The translations under genes were made by a program, and so were the position numbers. From the NCBI GenBank assembly GCA_028023455.1, contig JAQFVV010012546.1, positions 1,321,501 to 1,385,500 on the forward strand: a stretch of DNA of 64,000 nucleotides. Reading direction: 5' to 3'. Positions 21,917 through 35,334 of this stretch are shown here, piece by piece (position 1 is the first letter of the stretch; every line of letters begins with the position of its first letter). This stretch comes from Epiperipatus broadwayi (Eukaryota; Onychophora; Udeonychophora; Euonychophora; Peripatidae). The notes below the pieces were generated by a model. It saw only the letters and a list, made by a program, of their open reading frames with translations. It was not told where the DNA came from and made no database searches.

Positions 21917-22609
21917 AAACAAAACAAATAATAAAGAATAGATTTAAATCAGTAAATGTTTGTCAAGATCTCATTAGTACAATATATGGCATTTGAACAG
22001 ATGATGAGAAAATCAACAATTTTTAAATATACCATTTGATTAATATCTCTTAATGAAGATTTGAAAGTTTTACTTTAAAAAGCAAACAAGGAAGGTATAT
22101 TTCAAATACAAAAAAAAAATCAAATATTAAAAAAAAGCCAAAGTTTATACATAACGTAAAAATTGTAATATGTAAAATTATTATTTTGATTAAATTTACT
22201 TCAAAAATCAGTGATGAAGGTAATTCAATAATGTCAAAAGTCAGTCTTAGTTTTTCTAACATTATATTGTAATTGTGATAAATAAAACTTGATGTACAAA
22301 AAAAACGAATACAGACAGTTTTGAATCATATTATTAGAAAGAATTACTTTACTTTGCGGAATAGAAATATCAAAAAATTTAACTTCACATATTACTGGAA
22401 GTTAAAATATTAAGTAAAATTTATATTCCGGATATATTCTGAGTTACGATGGTTTAATTAAAAAAGATATTGATTTTTGTAAAATTAAAATGTCAGAAAT
22501 TAAAAGCATCCATTAAAGAATTGAACTTATGGAACCTAAAAATCCAGTGTCTGCAAAAGTTGTGATGAGGAGCCACTCAATAGAAAAAAAAACAGCAACA
22601 GAATATATA

Positions 22610-22935
22610 TATAATATTGACAACAATAAACGATTTGGGTGTTCCATCATCAGATTTTCAGTGGTATGGGTAGATGAAGAGTTGGAATATTGAGCATATT
22701 GAAGCCTATTGATTAAAGTTTGAAGATTTTCTATCTTAATATAAACCAAGCACAGGTTATATATGTGCATGGGAAATGATGATCTGGACCAACAGTGGAG
22801 TGCTGGTTTAGCATGAAATATGGATACTGAAGATCATTTATTTTTTCACAAGTGTGTGGTCATGTGTATTAGTTGGATGATATAGAATGGATAGCCAAAT
22901 GGAGCTTGAAAGTCTGGGTTCAGGACCCTTATATA
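22610..22935 (+). mobile_element. Family C repeat, copy C5, hammerhead decayed at 22788-22831
   Basis: Colinear with other copies (CCATCATCAGATTTTCA, TTAAAGTTTGAAGATT, ATGATGATCTGGACCAAC, TTTAGCATGAAATATGG). Stem II and GAAA remain, but CTGATGA reads CAGTGGA and the 3' stem I strand is lost, so it cannot be an active ribozyme. Confidence 0.72.
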
Positions 22936-23529
22936 ATTATAGATATATATGAAAATAAAATATTTTTGGCTCATAGAATTGCCACTATATGCATCATATA
23001 AATACATACAATGACTCAAAAACGATTTTATTTTTATTCTATAGCTGTGAAAATTTATGTTATATATCACTAAAAAATATCATAATATATCACAATTATA
23101 TAAAAGGTATTGATATTATCTAACCAACCCACACAACCCTATAACATTTACCCTCTAAATAATAAGTCAAGACACTTATTTATTAACAAATACTGAATAA
23201 ATAAAAGGTTAGGTTGTGGACTAGCTACAGAAAAAAAATTCAAGTTTGTCTGTTATCAGAAAAATTTCTAAATTTCTTCCAGCAGGGTATAAAAATCCAG
23301 ATTACGGCATAAAAGATAAATTTCATGTTGTAGTGGATAACATATATTTATATATGTACACAATCATTTTTAATTAAAGGATAAAAAAGAATGGAAATCT
23401 ATTAAAACCCACACAATTGGCATTTGACAAAGACTCATAATTAATATTTTGATTTTGACTATTTCTTCTGTTGTTTTTTAGGCTTTTGCTCTTCACTGGA
23501 CTATTTATCTCTCTCTCTCTGTTTGTATG

Positions 23530-23935
<406 letters not shown>

Positions 23936-23939
23936 TATT

Positions 23940-25700
23940 CAAAACCTACAGATAACAGTTTATAAAAAGATGTATATTAATTACCATTGTTATGATTATA
24001 ACAGACAATGTTGTAAGTAAAATATTTGTACAAGTTGTTATATAGCATTTATAATAACAGAAGCTCTGAAGTAAGTTTTGATAATAGTTTTATTTGTTTT
24101 CTTTTCTCTTCTTATACATTTTTATATGATCAAGTTTTTAAAACAAAGTAAATTTAATATAAAAGTGTCCTTTTAATTATGATATTATATTTTAAAATTA
24201 AGAATCTATTTCAAACTTTATTTTCCAGTTAGCATTTCTAATTTTATGACTCTAAATATTATAACTATATAATTTAAATCATATATAGAAGTTATTTATT
24301 TATATAGTGCTATGTTTTTAAACTGTAATAATATTTAAGTTGTTTAAATCCATAGAATGCATGTGTAGTGGAGTGATCTCCAATTATTATTATAATTTAA
24401 GTCATTAAATATTTTAAAAGACAATTACCATTTCCATTTTATATTTTATGAAAATAATTAAGTAAATATATTTCCAAGCATTTTAATATGATTTTAACAT
24501 TTACGAATATATATATAAGCTCACATTAAATGTTTTACACTTATGTGAAGATATTAAAATTTAATTGTCAAAAATTAGTATATGAAACTAAGTGAATTTA
24601 AATTTGTTTACATTATAAATCTTTATATAATTTACGAATTTTAAATTTCTTTGCGAATTTACATATATTTATTTTTGTTTCTAAATCATAATCAAACAAA
24701 AATGTCAACATTTGTGGCTAATAGTTTCATGCTTTGAGAGTTGTTTTCATTATACAAAATTGCATTTAAAAATCCTATTTTACATTATTTTTATTACTGA
24801 AAATAATTATAATTTATTATATAAATACATGTATAAAACTATCATTATATTAAAAATTAAAAAAAAAAAGAATATATATGAACAATAAAGATAAAATAAA
24901 TAATACATAACTAGACACATTGTTTTAAAAAAATTGTAAATTATTGTACTTGACAAGACATAATTTTTTAAAACTAAACATTAATGTTATTGTAAAAATT
25001 GTATTTTGAAAGTCATATACAGTTTTTTAATATTTTGAAGGTAATTTATTTATATTATACAAATGAAGTAATAAAAAAATTTAAATATAAGTTTTTGTTG
25101 TTCTTTAAAAATCTTTTCCCATTTAAATTAATTGGAATAGGTTATCTATAATAAGTTATAATAGATTATCTATACTAATAAGGTTTATTATTGCTGTCTG
25201 TGTATTCAATTTCATGTTTTGATATAATTTATAATTTAAATAAAACAAGCCTTTTAATTAACGTGTTATTTGCCAAGTTACGTTTAGAGTAAAGCAACTT
25301 ACTGAAAATAGATAATTAATTTCCTCTAAAATTTATTCTATAACACCTATTTATCAATATATCACTATAATTAAAGCATATGTTTTGTTAAAAACGTAAA
25401 CATTTATACAATTCAAACTACATTTATAGCTCTGCAAAGATGGATTCTATATACAATAATTTTTCATAAAGTTCTTCATCAATTTGAATCCACTATTTTG
25501 ATAAACAAACAATTGTTCACTGTACTAATCTTTAAGAAACTCCATACTTTTTATATATAAAAAACAAATCTTTGCAATTTTATTATTATAAAATATTGAT
25601 ATCATAAACAAAATGTCACCTTCATAAATAAAATGCCAAGACTTATGCTTAAAGAAAGGATAATATACAATTATTCTTTATTAAATTGAAAATACAATTT
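23940..25700. other. No recognisable feature (AT-rich)
   Basis: Read on both strands, this stretch shows only AT-rich sequence with short homopolymers. No repeat family, motif-bearing frame or RNA structure was recognised. Confidence 0.6.
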
Positions 25701-25710
25701 ACTTACTTTT

Positions 25711-25830
25711 ATTAAGTAATATTTATTAAGGCTGTACCTTAGGAATAAGCATCTGAAAAATTTGAAGGTAGGGACCTCTACAGGTCTTAAACACAACCTT
25801 ATGCTATGAAGAAAAGAGGGAATCCTTCTT
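25711..25830. repeat. Family D inverted-repeat element, half copy with inverted centre
   Basis: AAGGCTGTACCTTAGGAATAAGC followed by a TGAAGGTAGGGACCTCTA match corresponds to one arm of the palindromic element at 37906-38077. The next segment (AGGTCTTAAACACAA..CTTATGCTATGAAGAAAAGAG) is the reverse complement of that element's centre. The second arm is not present. Confidence 0.75.
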
Positions 25831-26193
25831 TTAAGTATCTTCATAATACAGTCTGCATAATATATTTTACCACAGCCAAGGCAAAAGTTTTCAGCAAAAA
25901 TAATCTAAGCAAAAAAAAAAAAATACAACTTCTTTTCCAAATTATTATTAAAAAAATAAACTTTGACCATATATAATAAAAAGTATAGTAGAAGTAAGAT
26001 AAAAATATGATTTAGTTACCTAATATTTATTCATTATCCTCATAATGAACTAAAGCAAATAAAAAATAAGGCATTTACAACAAACATATGTCAAAAAAAT
26101 ACAAACTTTGTTCAATATATAAGTTAAAAAATAAACTTTTTTTCATATACATAAACCTGAAAAGCCTAAAGCTAAACTAGTCAATTAAATAAG

Positions 26194-26416
26194 CAAAATT
26201 ACCCCAATTTCACAACTCAACCAGACTACACTAGGAAAATAAATTCTAAAACACAACCAATGATGTAATGGTGATAAACAGACTTCTCAAATGTAAAGTT
26301 GTTATCTTGCAATCCTTTACACTTGAAAAGTCCACTTATTGCAGTGAAACCATTGTGTTTTAAAGTTTTTTTTTCTTTGGCTAGTCTGGTTGAGTTGTGA
26401 ATTTGGAGTACTTTTG
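26194..26416. repeat. Family B foldback element, 223 bp
   Basis: CAAAATTACCCCAATTTCAC near 26194 is inverted at GTGAATTTGGAGTACTTTTG ending 26416. CAACTCAACCAGACTA, TTCTAAAACACAA and TTTACACTTGAAAAGT-type blocks pair across the centre with several mismatches. A half-copy lies at 44046-44160. Confidence 0.8.
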
Positions 26417-26849
26417 ATTAATATATGATGAGGGCCATTAGCAGGAAACTGGTTTGAGGATGAGGATAAGTTCTGATAGAGATTTTAAATGTGTTCTCTT
26501 GCTGCATTTATCAGTAAAAATATTAAAAAAATACAATAAGCTTGTTTAGAATTATTAGCACACATTATATTACATTTCTAAATACAAGCTAAATTAGTCA
26601 CATGATATATGACTTAATTTCATTAATATATTATATATAAATTGAAAAATGTGCTTACTATATTAAATACAATATACTTAATTAATATTCTCATATTAAT
26701 AAAACAATTTATTTCTCCCCATGACCAAAGTTCTTGTTTTTGTATAAGTAAACAAAATTGACAAAAAATTATATATTATTTTGATGTAAGTGAAAATAAA
26801 CATTGATCATATACAATACCAAACTGTATTGTGAATAAATACACAAATA

Positions 26850-28985
26850 AATTATCATCATCATTTTCAACCATTGTCAGTCTACTTCAGGATATAGGTG
26901 TCTTCATGTTCAATTCATCATTTTTGTTCTCTAACCTCTTTTCCTTACATCAGTCCAGCAGATATCTTTATTTCATCAATCTATCTCACATGTGGTCTCT
27001 TTCTAAGTCTTTAACATTCTCTTGAAATCCAGTTTAAAATTTTAACTTCCTTTCAATTATCCCTTTTAGCAATATTTCCAGCCTAGCTCCAATCTATTGA
27101 TTCTTTCTATGATATCAGTAATACCTGTTTGTTCTTTCACCCATATATTTTATTTTCAACTCTTCTTGTTATTTCTACCATGTGTCTTTCCATACTGCAT
27201 TTAGTGATCTGAAGGAAGCTTCTGTTAAGTGTCCAAGTCTCATATCCATAAGTAAGAACTCATAAAACACATTTATTAAAAATCTTCCTTTTCAAACACA
27301 TAGGCATATTTCCTTTTAATATTAAGTTTTTTCTACCAAAAGCACTTCAACCAAATTTTTATTCTATGATTAATTTCATTCATTACGTTGCCATCTGTAG
27401 TAATAATCTGATAAAAGTATTTGTAGTTATTAACTTCTTGTAACTCATCATTATCAATATTTATTTTCTTCTTTTGAGAAAATGCATTGAACATTACTTT
27501 AGTCTTTTTAACATTTACATTTAGTCTACTTTCTTACTTTCATCTGATAATTTTTGCATTTCCTAGAGATCTAAAGCATTATTTGCAAAAGCAACTATAT
27601 TATCTGAAAAATCTAGATTACTTAAATAACTTCAATTTACTTTTACTCCATTAGTTTCCCATTTTATTCTACAAAATATTTATTCCAAAACTGCTGTAAA
27701 AAGTTTTGGATACCCTTCTCGATATTAATCTTTTTAGTATCATTATCCTAATCTAACTGTTGCTGTTGCATTTTTTATAATTATTCTTTTGAATATTACC
27801 ATATCCTGCATCTATATCTTGATGATCTATACTTTATTCACTGGAGAAATGTTTATAGAATTGAATGCATTTCATTAATATACACATTCAAAGCATAATT
27901 ACAACTTATATTTATTGTTTCTTTTTTGTAACTTCTGTCAATTCTTGGATATGATCTACTGTACTAAAACCACTTTTAAATCCAGCTTGTTCTTTTGGTC
28001 GGTTAAAATCCATAGTTTGCTATAGACGAGTTGTAATTATTTTGAAAAAAAAAGTATATAACTGATAAAGTAATGATAGGTCTGTAATTTCTAATATCTT
28101 TTTATCATTGTTTTAATATTAATATTGATTCTGCATTTTTCCAATTATCATTGAGACATTTGATATATAAGTTTGCAAAAATGTCTGTTTTCACACATCT
28201 ATTTTTGCACTTGCTTATTTGAAGATATCAATTATATTACTCAAAGTTCCTCTCTTTTTCATAGATTTAATTGACTCTCTCATTTCTTCACTTAAAATTC
28301 TATTCAGAAGATAAAGTAGTTGTCAGAGGTACATTTCCTTGTTTTTATTTTCATATAATTTATGATAAAACTCTTCTAATTATTTCATAAGATCATTCTT
28401 TTTAGTAATAGTGCCATTTTTTTTCAGAAATAAAATTTTTAACAATACCAAGTTGCTGCAATATGCTCTCATATTCCTTCTTTTTTTTATAAATTTCCTT
28501 GTCTCAGTTGATGTTTTACTGCTCAGGTGTTTCTTTTTTGGACCAGCTATCTTTAGTGCAGTTTTAAAAGTGTACCCATTATCTTCCTATTGATTTGGTT
28601 CAAATCTGAATCATGTTCAAAATCTATTAATATTTTTAAATGATTTGCAACTTCTAATTTCAATTTATTGTAATGTTTTTATTAATAATTTTTGTTTCTT
28701 TAGTTTTGCATTAACATGTATCTGCATCTCATTAATTGATGATCATTTCCTGTGTTGAATTTATTAAGAACATTATAATCTTGAAATACATTATTTCTGT
28801 TACTCAAAATATAGTCCAATTCTGCTGTACTTTCTTCAATATCTATTTCCATTTAACATTTTTCTCAAAGAATTCACAATATAAAAGTTTTTTTTATTGC
28901 AAACTTCACAAGTCACACTCTCTCTCATTTCTATCACCACAACCAAATATACTCATAGCATTTTCATCTTTTAATTGTTTATTAG
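26850..28985 (-). pseudogene. Decayed RTE-like LINE: endonuclease, reverse transcriptase, C-terminal domain
   Basis: On the minus strand in order: endonuclease pieces (GCGDRNERE at about 28930, LDYILSNRNNVFQDYN at about 28780-28830), RT-leading segment (DLMK..LEEFYHKLYENKN, about 28350-28410), DNWKNAESILILK, NYRPIITLS (about 28055-28085), EQAGFKSGFSTVDHI (about 27950-27995), the polymerase box FSDNIV (about 27595-27612), KKTKVMFN, ITTDGN, YGYETW near 27245, ITRR, EQTGxxDIIERI, RPxVRWIDEI and WTDNG near 26880. The box is SDN instead of ADD, so the second catalytic Asp is lost, and stops and frameshifts are frequent. The 3' end has a TGATGATGAT tail. This order is that of RTE-like (often called endonuclease-reverse transcriptase) elements. 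The copy is 5'-truncated. Confidence 0.88.
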
Positions 28986-29137
28986 TTCTAGTATTAAAGT
29001 ATCTTCTCTTATTTTTCTCTTTCACTTTCTTTGCATATTTTCATATAATCATATATATATTGCTTATAACACTTTTTTCATGTACACTTCAATGCAAACA
29101 AATTTTATTAAAAACTTCTTTATTTTCTTTACAGTTT

Positions 29138-29168
29138 TGACTGTCCAGCAGTCTTCATCAGAGCTACA
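29138..29168 (-). ncRNA. Possible decayed hammerhead core
   Basis: The minus strand reads CTGATGA, A, GACTG, CTGGA, CAGTC, AAAA. Stem II is a perfect 5-bp hairpin and CTGATGA is intact, but GAAA reads AAAA and no clear stem I or III partner is present. It may be the relic of a Penelope-like or retrozyme end lying upstream of the RTE remnant. Confidence 0.3.
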
Positions 29169-29199
29169 ATATTTGAATAATATAAATACATAACCATCA

Positions 29200-32100
29200 T
29201 TTCATATATATAATATATAACCATCATTTCACACATATATATTGTACCTAACTGAAGTTTCACTTAGTTCCAAAAGGAGCCAAAGGTTATCTTAGCTTAA
29301 CCTTTTGCTTTGAAATTGTCTGATTTTTTTTTTTAAAAAAAATGATAAAAATGAAAATTAATTAGTTAATGACTAAAACAGGATAATCTTGTATTGATTG
29401 TAATCATTATTGTATTATGGAATTATGTCTAAGTATTTAAAAAAATATATATACGAGTTAGGTTGGTAAGAGATGCTAAATAATAATTTGAGTTTTAAAA
29501 AAAAGAAAGATATCAGAAATAGTTGTCAGTTTGTAAGTAATATTAAATGTATTATTGTGTAATCCATTTTAATGTCTAAAGAATAATAATTAGATATTAT
29601 AAATAAGTCGGAATAATTAAATAATAAATTTTTAAAAAAATGATATATAAGTTTTTATTAAAAAATAAGAATATTTGTTATTAGTTTTGTAATTTAACAT
29701 TCAGTTATAAAAATTATTTAGATTAAATATTTATTAACATTCTATTGTTGTAGTTTTAAAAATAACTTTTAAACAATTAACTTGCATTCGTATGTGAGAA
29801 TGTGCATGCATTGACATGGAAACATTAAAAAAAAGTAATTTAATTCCAATATTGTTTAAAATAAATAAATAAAACAAATTTGTGGATAAAATTATTTCAA
29901 TGAAATATTTATGGGTTTAATAAAGAGTATAACTTTAAATTTTATATTTATTACTATGGGTTGGATAAAATATCATTAAAAAAAATTATAGCACAATATT
30001 TGTTAATAATAAAATTTTGACTTTAAAGGTCACGTGGTAAGGGAAAATTATATTGATTACGTCAGTAGATTGATTTCACAGCTGATTTGTTGGAATATTA
30101 AAATTTAGTAAAAAATAGTTTTTATTGTTTTTTTAAATAAATTGTAAATGGATGAAAAATTATGAGAAAAAACAGAGATCTAAGGGGTCATTCAGTGCTG
30201 ATCTGTTTTAATTCTACCTGTGGCTGGATCTTAATAGTAATTTAATAAAAAGTAATTTTTAAAACTTTATATTTTGTAAAAAAATAAAAGTATGTTTTTA
30301 AAACCATTATTTTAAATCGTCCAGTAATGATTAAAGGCTAAAGGAAAGGTAATCCGTTTTTCTGACAGTTTTCATTACAATTGAGACATTAAAATTTACG
30401 GTAAAATGTTTGAAGAAAAAATACAGCGTCTCATATTTCATTTACTTTTGATCTATTCATTTTTCTTTATTTAGAAGTAAAACTTAAGTTATTAAGTATT
30501 GTTATGGCTAAAGACTTTATTGTATTAAACTATAGTATACCTCCTATTAAATTAAAAGTACACGTGAAGAAGAAATTAAAAAAAAAAAAGACATTCAAAC
30601 ATTTTAAAATATTAAAATGGAAATGCATTAGCATTTTTATAAATTAGAAGTGACATTAAATTTACTACTTTATTACTTAATAGATTATATATACATTTAA
30701 ATATGCTCTTAACAGAATAATGTTTCTGTGGACAATATGTATTTTAAAATACTAATTCTCGTTTATGCCAATAGTATGAAAAGAATTTGTTTGGAAGTAA
30801 AACTTTAAAAGAATTTAAAAAATATTATTAATGAACTTGTCTCTATCAAATACATAATGTTTGGTTATAATTTCCAGTACTTATAAGTAACTTTATGACC
30901 ATTGATCGTAGCACATAAACCAAGGAGCGTCCTTAATTATAAACAAAGTCTACTCTTATGTTTAAAAATAAATAAAAGGAACTTTGTTTAAAAAAAAGAA
31001 ATACATTTTTAAATATTAAGAAACGTTTTAAAAAAAGAGCTCTATTTTAAAAAAAATGCATTTATCTAAAAAAGAACAGTGAAAATTAACTAAAAATATA
31101 TATTATAATTATTCTGCGTTTGAACCTAGGATTATAAATATAAAAACATGTACTCAGCTGAAGAATTTTTTTTTTCAATGCCGGCTTATTATACTTATAC
31201 TTATGCTTATTATACTTATGCTACTCAGTTGAATAATTTATTTTCCAGTGCCAACTTATGTTTATGCTTACGATGTTTTATTATTTTAATATTTAAAATT
31301 ATCTTTAAAGATAAAAGAAAGTGAACGTGTTTATATAAAGAACTACTGAACATTTTCGTTTGGAAATGATCGCCATGTATATAAAGGTATTAGTTGAAGC
31401 TTCGAAATTAAATAGATATCTTAACTTGGATAAATTGTCTATACATTATGAAATGGAAAAATCATCACGGAGCCGAAATATGAACTTGAATTAATGTATT
31501 ATTATTATTATTTTTTGTATGGTCTGCTTTATTGGTTAAAAAAAAAAAAAAACATAAAAATATTTATGCTATTAAATTTTTATGTAACACTTTTTGCATA
31601 AATATACAGGTAAACTAGGGTTATAATTTTAGAACAAAATAGGTTTATTTGAATGAGCAAATGTTTCTTGTCATTCTAAAGTAGATTTAGTTTATTTATC
31701 AAGCATTACACTAGCTAGTTTCTATTTAATAATTTTAGTTATAGAGACTTAAATATCACAGTCTTATTTTCATATAAATGGGATGTTTTACTCAATTTTA
31801 TTTTAAATTTACTAGAGAAGTTTATCAGAGAGTATCCATCCATTCATTTGTTTTATGAATGTTATATTAAGAATAATTACAAATATTTTATATTCATCGA
31901 GAAGTAAATATTCCTGCATTTAATTTACAATTTTAAAAGTCCACTAGTTATTATATTTTAGCATTTAATATTTTGTTATGTGTGCATTGCACCTTGCCTA
32001 GAATTTTATATGCATTTAAGTTTAAAGTATTTTATACAGTAGTCAGTTGACACATAGTTTGCTTTGTTGGTTCGAACATTGGATATACATTTTGTATTTT

Positions 32101-34265
32101 ATAAATTTCTTGGAAATAACTTAGTTAGTTTAAGTGAAGTATATATCTTGCTATTAGTTAAAATTTGTTAGCCTCAAAAGTTAGGCTTAGTTTATAATTT
32201 TTGAATATGCCTTATGGAGTCGAGAAAAATCCTCCATCCTTATTGTATTGTATATCCATGATTTGATAGTGCTTGTCCCCAAAAAGAGGGTATTGTATTG
32301 TATTTTTCAGTGATGACGATCACATTTATATAACATTGGAAATCCCATGAAAGGATTGTGCTTTTCTGGTGGGTGTTCCTGTTCCTAGATGTACTGAAGA
32401 TGAATACCAGACATCTTTGATTTACCTCGAAGTTAGGTATTTTTGGAAAACACCATATTCTTTTCCAGCTCTGAGGAGCCTAGTATCTTTATATTTTTGC
32501 CTATCATTCATGATGACTCAATGCTAATTCCACCACAGTAGGTGATGGTGCATTTGGTTTAGATTTGTGATGACAAGATATGCTTGTTTGAGGAAATGTA
32601 TTTCTTCAGGTAGTTGTAGCTAATTTAAGGTTCATAGGTATATCCATGTTTGAATTGTGTTGCTATGATAGTTTTATCATGCACAAGCTAACCAACAATA
32701 AGTTATATTTATTTTAAAGTATATTAAATATGCATATGGTATAAGTGGCAATTCACACATAATAATTTAATATTTTCATCCAGAATTTCACCACTGGATT
32801 TGTAAGTCTGTTACATCATTATCTTTAAAACATTGAGGGAATAATTTTATGTGGACTGAAGTTATTTTAAAAAAGTATAACTGATCTCTGATGAATGATT
32901 GTCCCATACACTTAAGTTAGTTTAATTTTAGTATTAGCTTAATCCGATATAAAGATATATCTAGCTGTGATATTAGTTATATCCGTGAAACTAGTGATGA
33001 TATTTTTAAAAAGTATTGTTGAATATGCTTACTCTAACTTAGCGTTTGTTAAGTTGAGGAGTATAAAATTAAGCTTAGGGTTTTCAAATATAAACATAAT
33101 TTTGTGTGTAATTCAGATTACTAGATGACACCATAATGTTATTAATTAGTCCAAATAATTATATAAAATCTTAGTGCGGTATTGGCACTGTTTGTATTCT
33201 ACTACATTTATAAACATTTCTTCTCATTATTAATAAATTAAATTATTATTATTTCAAAAGTTTTGTTTGTTTGTTTTGCTTTTATATGAAAATATATTAT
33301 TGTCTTGGGTTCCATGTTCACAAAGTTTTAAATTTTTAAATTTAATGAATCTTCAATTCAGTCATTTACAAGTATATTCTAAGTTAATTAAATATAGTTG
33401 ATATTGTCTTAAAAATTAAAAAGCTATGCTAAAGTAAATGATTCTTATATTGAATCACAAATACAGATAATTGCATTATAGCAGATACATAATTAAATAT
33501 TTAGTTAAAAGTTTTTTTTTTTTTTTTAAATTATCAGTATATCTTTCAGACTAAAGATTATGCAATATCAGATTAACAATATTAGTACTTCAGAAGAATA
33601 TTTTAATTAATATTATTTTAAAAGCTGCACATTATCTTATATTCACTGCACATCATCGATCATCATCTTAAATCTTATATATTTAAAGAATTCTAATCCA
33701 TTTGCATTTGAGGTCTTTAGTGGTTGTCTGTGAGTATGGAAAGGCATTAAAAGTACCCGTGCTCTTTTCTTTGCTCAAGTAATATCTTAGATAATAGGCC
33801 ATTATTAGTTAAATTTAAATTGGTTCATTAAATTTTGTGAATTAATATTTGTTTGTTTATTATTTTAAAATTGAACATATTATAATTATTTTATGGTCAG
33901 CTAAGATGTCACTTATTTATTTATTAATCACAGTAATTCTTTGTTCGGCAACTTAACTTAAACTTTAATTTTACACAAGAGTTTTAGTTTTAAAATCTTT
34001 GAGGTTATTTACTCTTGTTGTTTTAGTAAATATAATTCGGTAAGATAATCTTATAAAGTAAAGCATCATAGGTCTTATTCAGAGAGTGTATGATCTATTG
34101 GTAAGACTAATATGGTAAGCATTGAGTAATGATTTAGATAATCTTTTGGATGGTTTATTAAAAGATCAATATGCCATAGTAGTTATAGTTCATCAGTATT
34201 CCATGGATTTGATCTTTACTTGATTATACATATCTGGATCATCATCTCTTTTCTTTAAATTTATT
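29200..34265. other. No gene recognised; AT-rich, with a few GC-richer islands
   Basis: Mostly AT-rich sequence without recognisable repeats. Points of contrast are CACGTG at 30031-30036 and TACGTCAG at 30059-30066 (E-box and CRE-like, possibly chance), a short direct repeat around TACTCAG(C/T)TGAA at 31151-31256, and a GC-richer stretch at about 32210-32680 with GTATTGTATTGTAT twice. None supports an exon. Confidence 0.5.
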
Positions 34266-34269
34266 GTAA

Positions 34270-34868
34270 CCCCACTGAGCTGAGTCGTTTGAGTCTCTCA
34301 TTACAATTTTATTCCATTTCGTTTCATGTCATTTCTCATATCGTTCCATCATCTCATTTCATTTTTCTCTCCTTTATTCTATCTTCTTCTTATATCTCTC
34401 TTCCTCATATCTTTCTATCATCTCAGCCATTTAAAACATTCGTTAAGGGTTTCTTCTTATACCTCTTCCTCATAATCTTCTATCATCTTATTTTATTTTT
34501 CTCTTCTTTATTCCATCTTCTTCTTATATCTCTCTTTCATATCTTTCCATCATCTCATTTCTTTTCTCTCTCTATTGCATATACTATTTCTATTATTTTT
34601 CCCATTTCTTTTCCCTCTCAATTCTTTTCTTGTCCATCATTTAATTTTTACCATTATCATTACCTCTATTTCATTATTATTATTGATTCTTATCTTTTTC
34701 TCTTCCCCCTCTCTCATTTCTTTATTAGCATTATCTCTTTCTCTATCTCTTATTCTATCAGGTTACAATTGGCCTCTCTCATTTCATTTTCATCATTTAT
34801 CTTTATTATTATCTTTCCTTTATTCCATTTTCTTCTTATCTTTCCCTCTCTATTTATTCCATTAGGTT
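34270..34868. repeat. Polypyrimidine (T/C) low-complexity tract
   Basis: About 600 bp of strongly pyrimidine-biased plus strand is built from variants of TCATCTCATTTC, TTCTTCTTATATCTCTC and TTTATTCCAT. The 249-codon and 96-codon plus frames are products of this bias and are not genes. The tract ends precisely where a long inverted repeat begins. Confidence 0.9.
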
Positions 34869-34870
34869 AC

Positions 34871-35320
34871 AATATATATATATATAAATACACATATGTA
34901 CCCAAATATACACGTATACTCATATATTCCCTTCATACATATACATATAGATCTACATCACCCCAAGACATATATAAAATTCATACCTACATCTATATAT
35001 ACATATGCGTATTGAAATATATACATATACTTTTTTAAACATATATCTATATATATACATGCAGATATACATACACCCATAGACAGATATATAAATCCAC
35101 ATATGGATGTGCATTTATAAATGTATATGTGGATTTATATATATATATGTCTATGAGTGTATGTGCATGTTTAAAAGAGGTATGTGTATATATTTCGATA
35201 TGCATATGTATATATAAATGTAGGTATGGATTTTATATATGTCTAGGGGTGATGTACATCTATATGTATATGTATGAAGGGAATATATGTGTATATTTTG
35301 ATATATATATATAGTGCAGT
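34871..35320. repeat. Long imperfect palindrome, ~200-230-bp arms
   Basis: The left arm 34871-35104 and right arm 35125-35320 pair over most of their length. Matched landmarks are ATTCCCTTCATACATATAC with GTATGTATGAAGGGAAT-type sequence, GATCTACATCACCCC with GGGGTGATGTACATC, and ATAAATCCACATAT with ATATGTGGATTTAT. Differences are mostly single-base. A transcript would form a hairpin of about 450 nt. Not assigned to a family. Confidence 0.88.
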
Positions 35321-35334
35321 TCATGTGAATACTT

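Noticed and set aside
28736-29193. 134- and 72-codon plus-strand frames
   Set aside because: Antisense to the RTE-like LINE endonuclease; hydrophobic because of T-rich sequence.
30020-30420. Promoter or first exon suggested by CACGTG and ACGTCAG
   Set aside because: No open frame, splice pair or poly-A context; two short motifs in 5 kb are expected by chance.
34289-35038. 249-codon plus-strand frame
   Set aside because: Made of Phe/Ser/Leu/Ile from a polypyrimidine tract, then running into a TA-rich inverted repeat; no domain and no coding-like composition.
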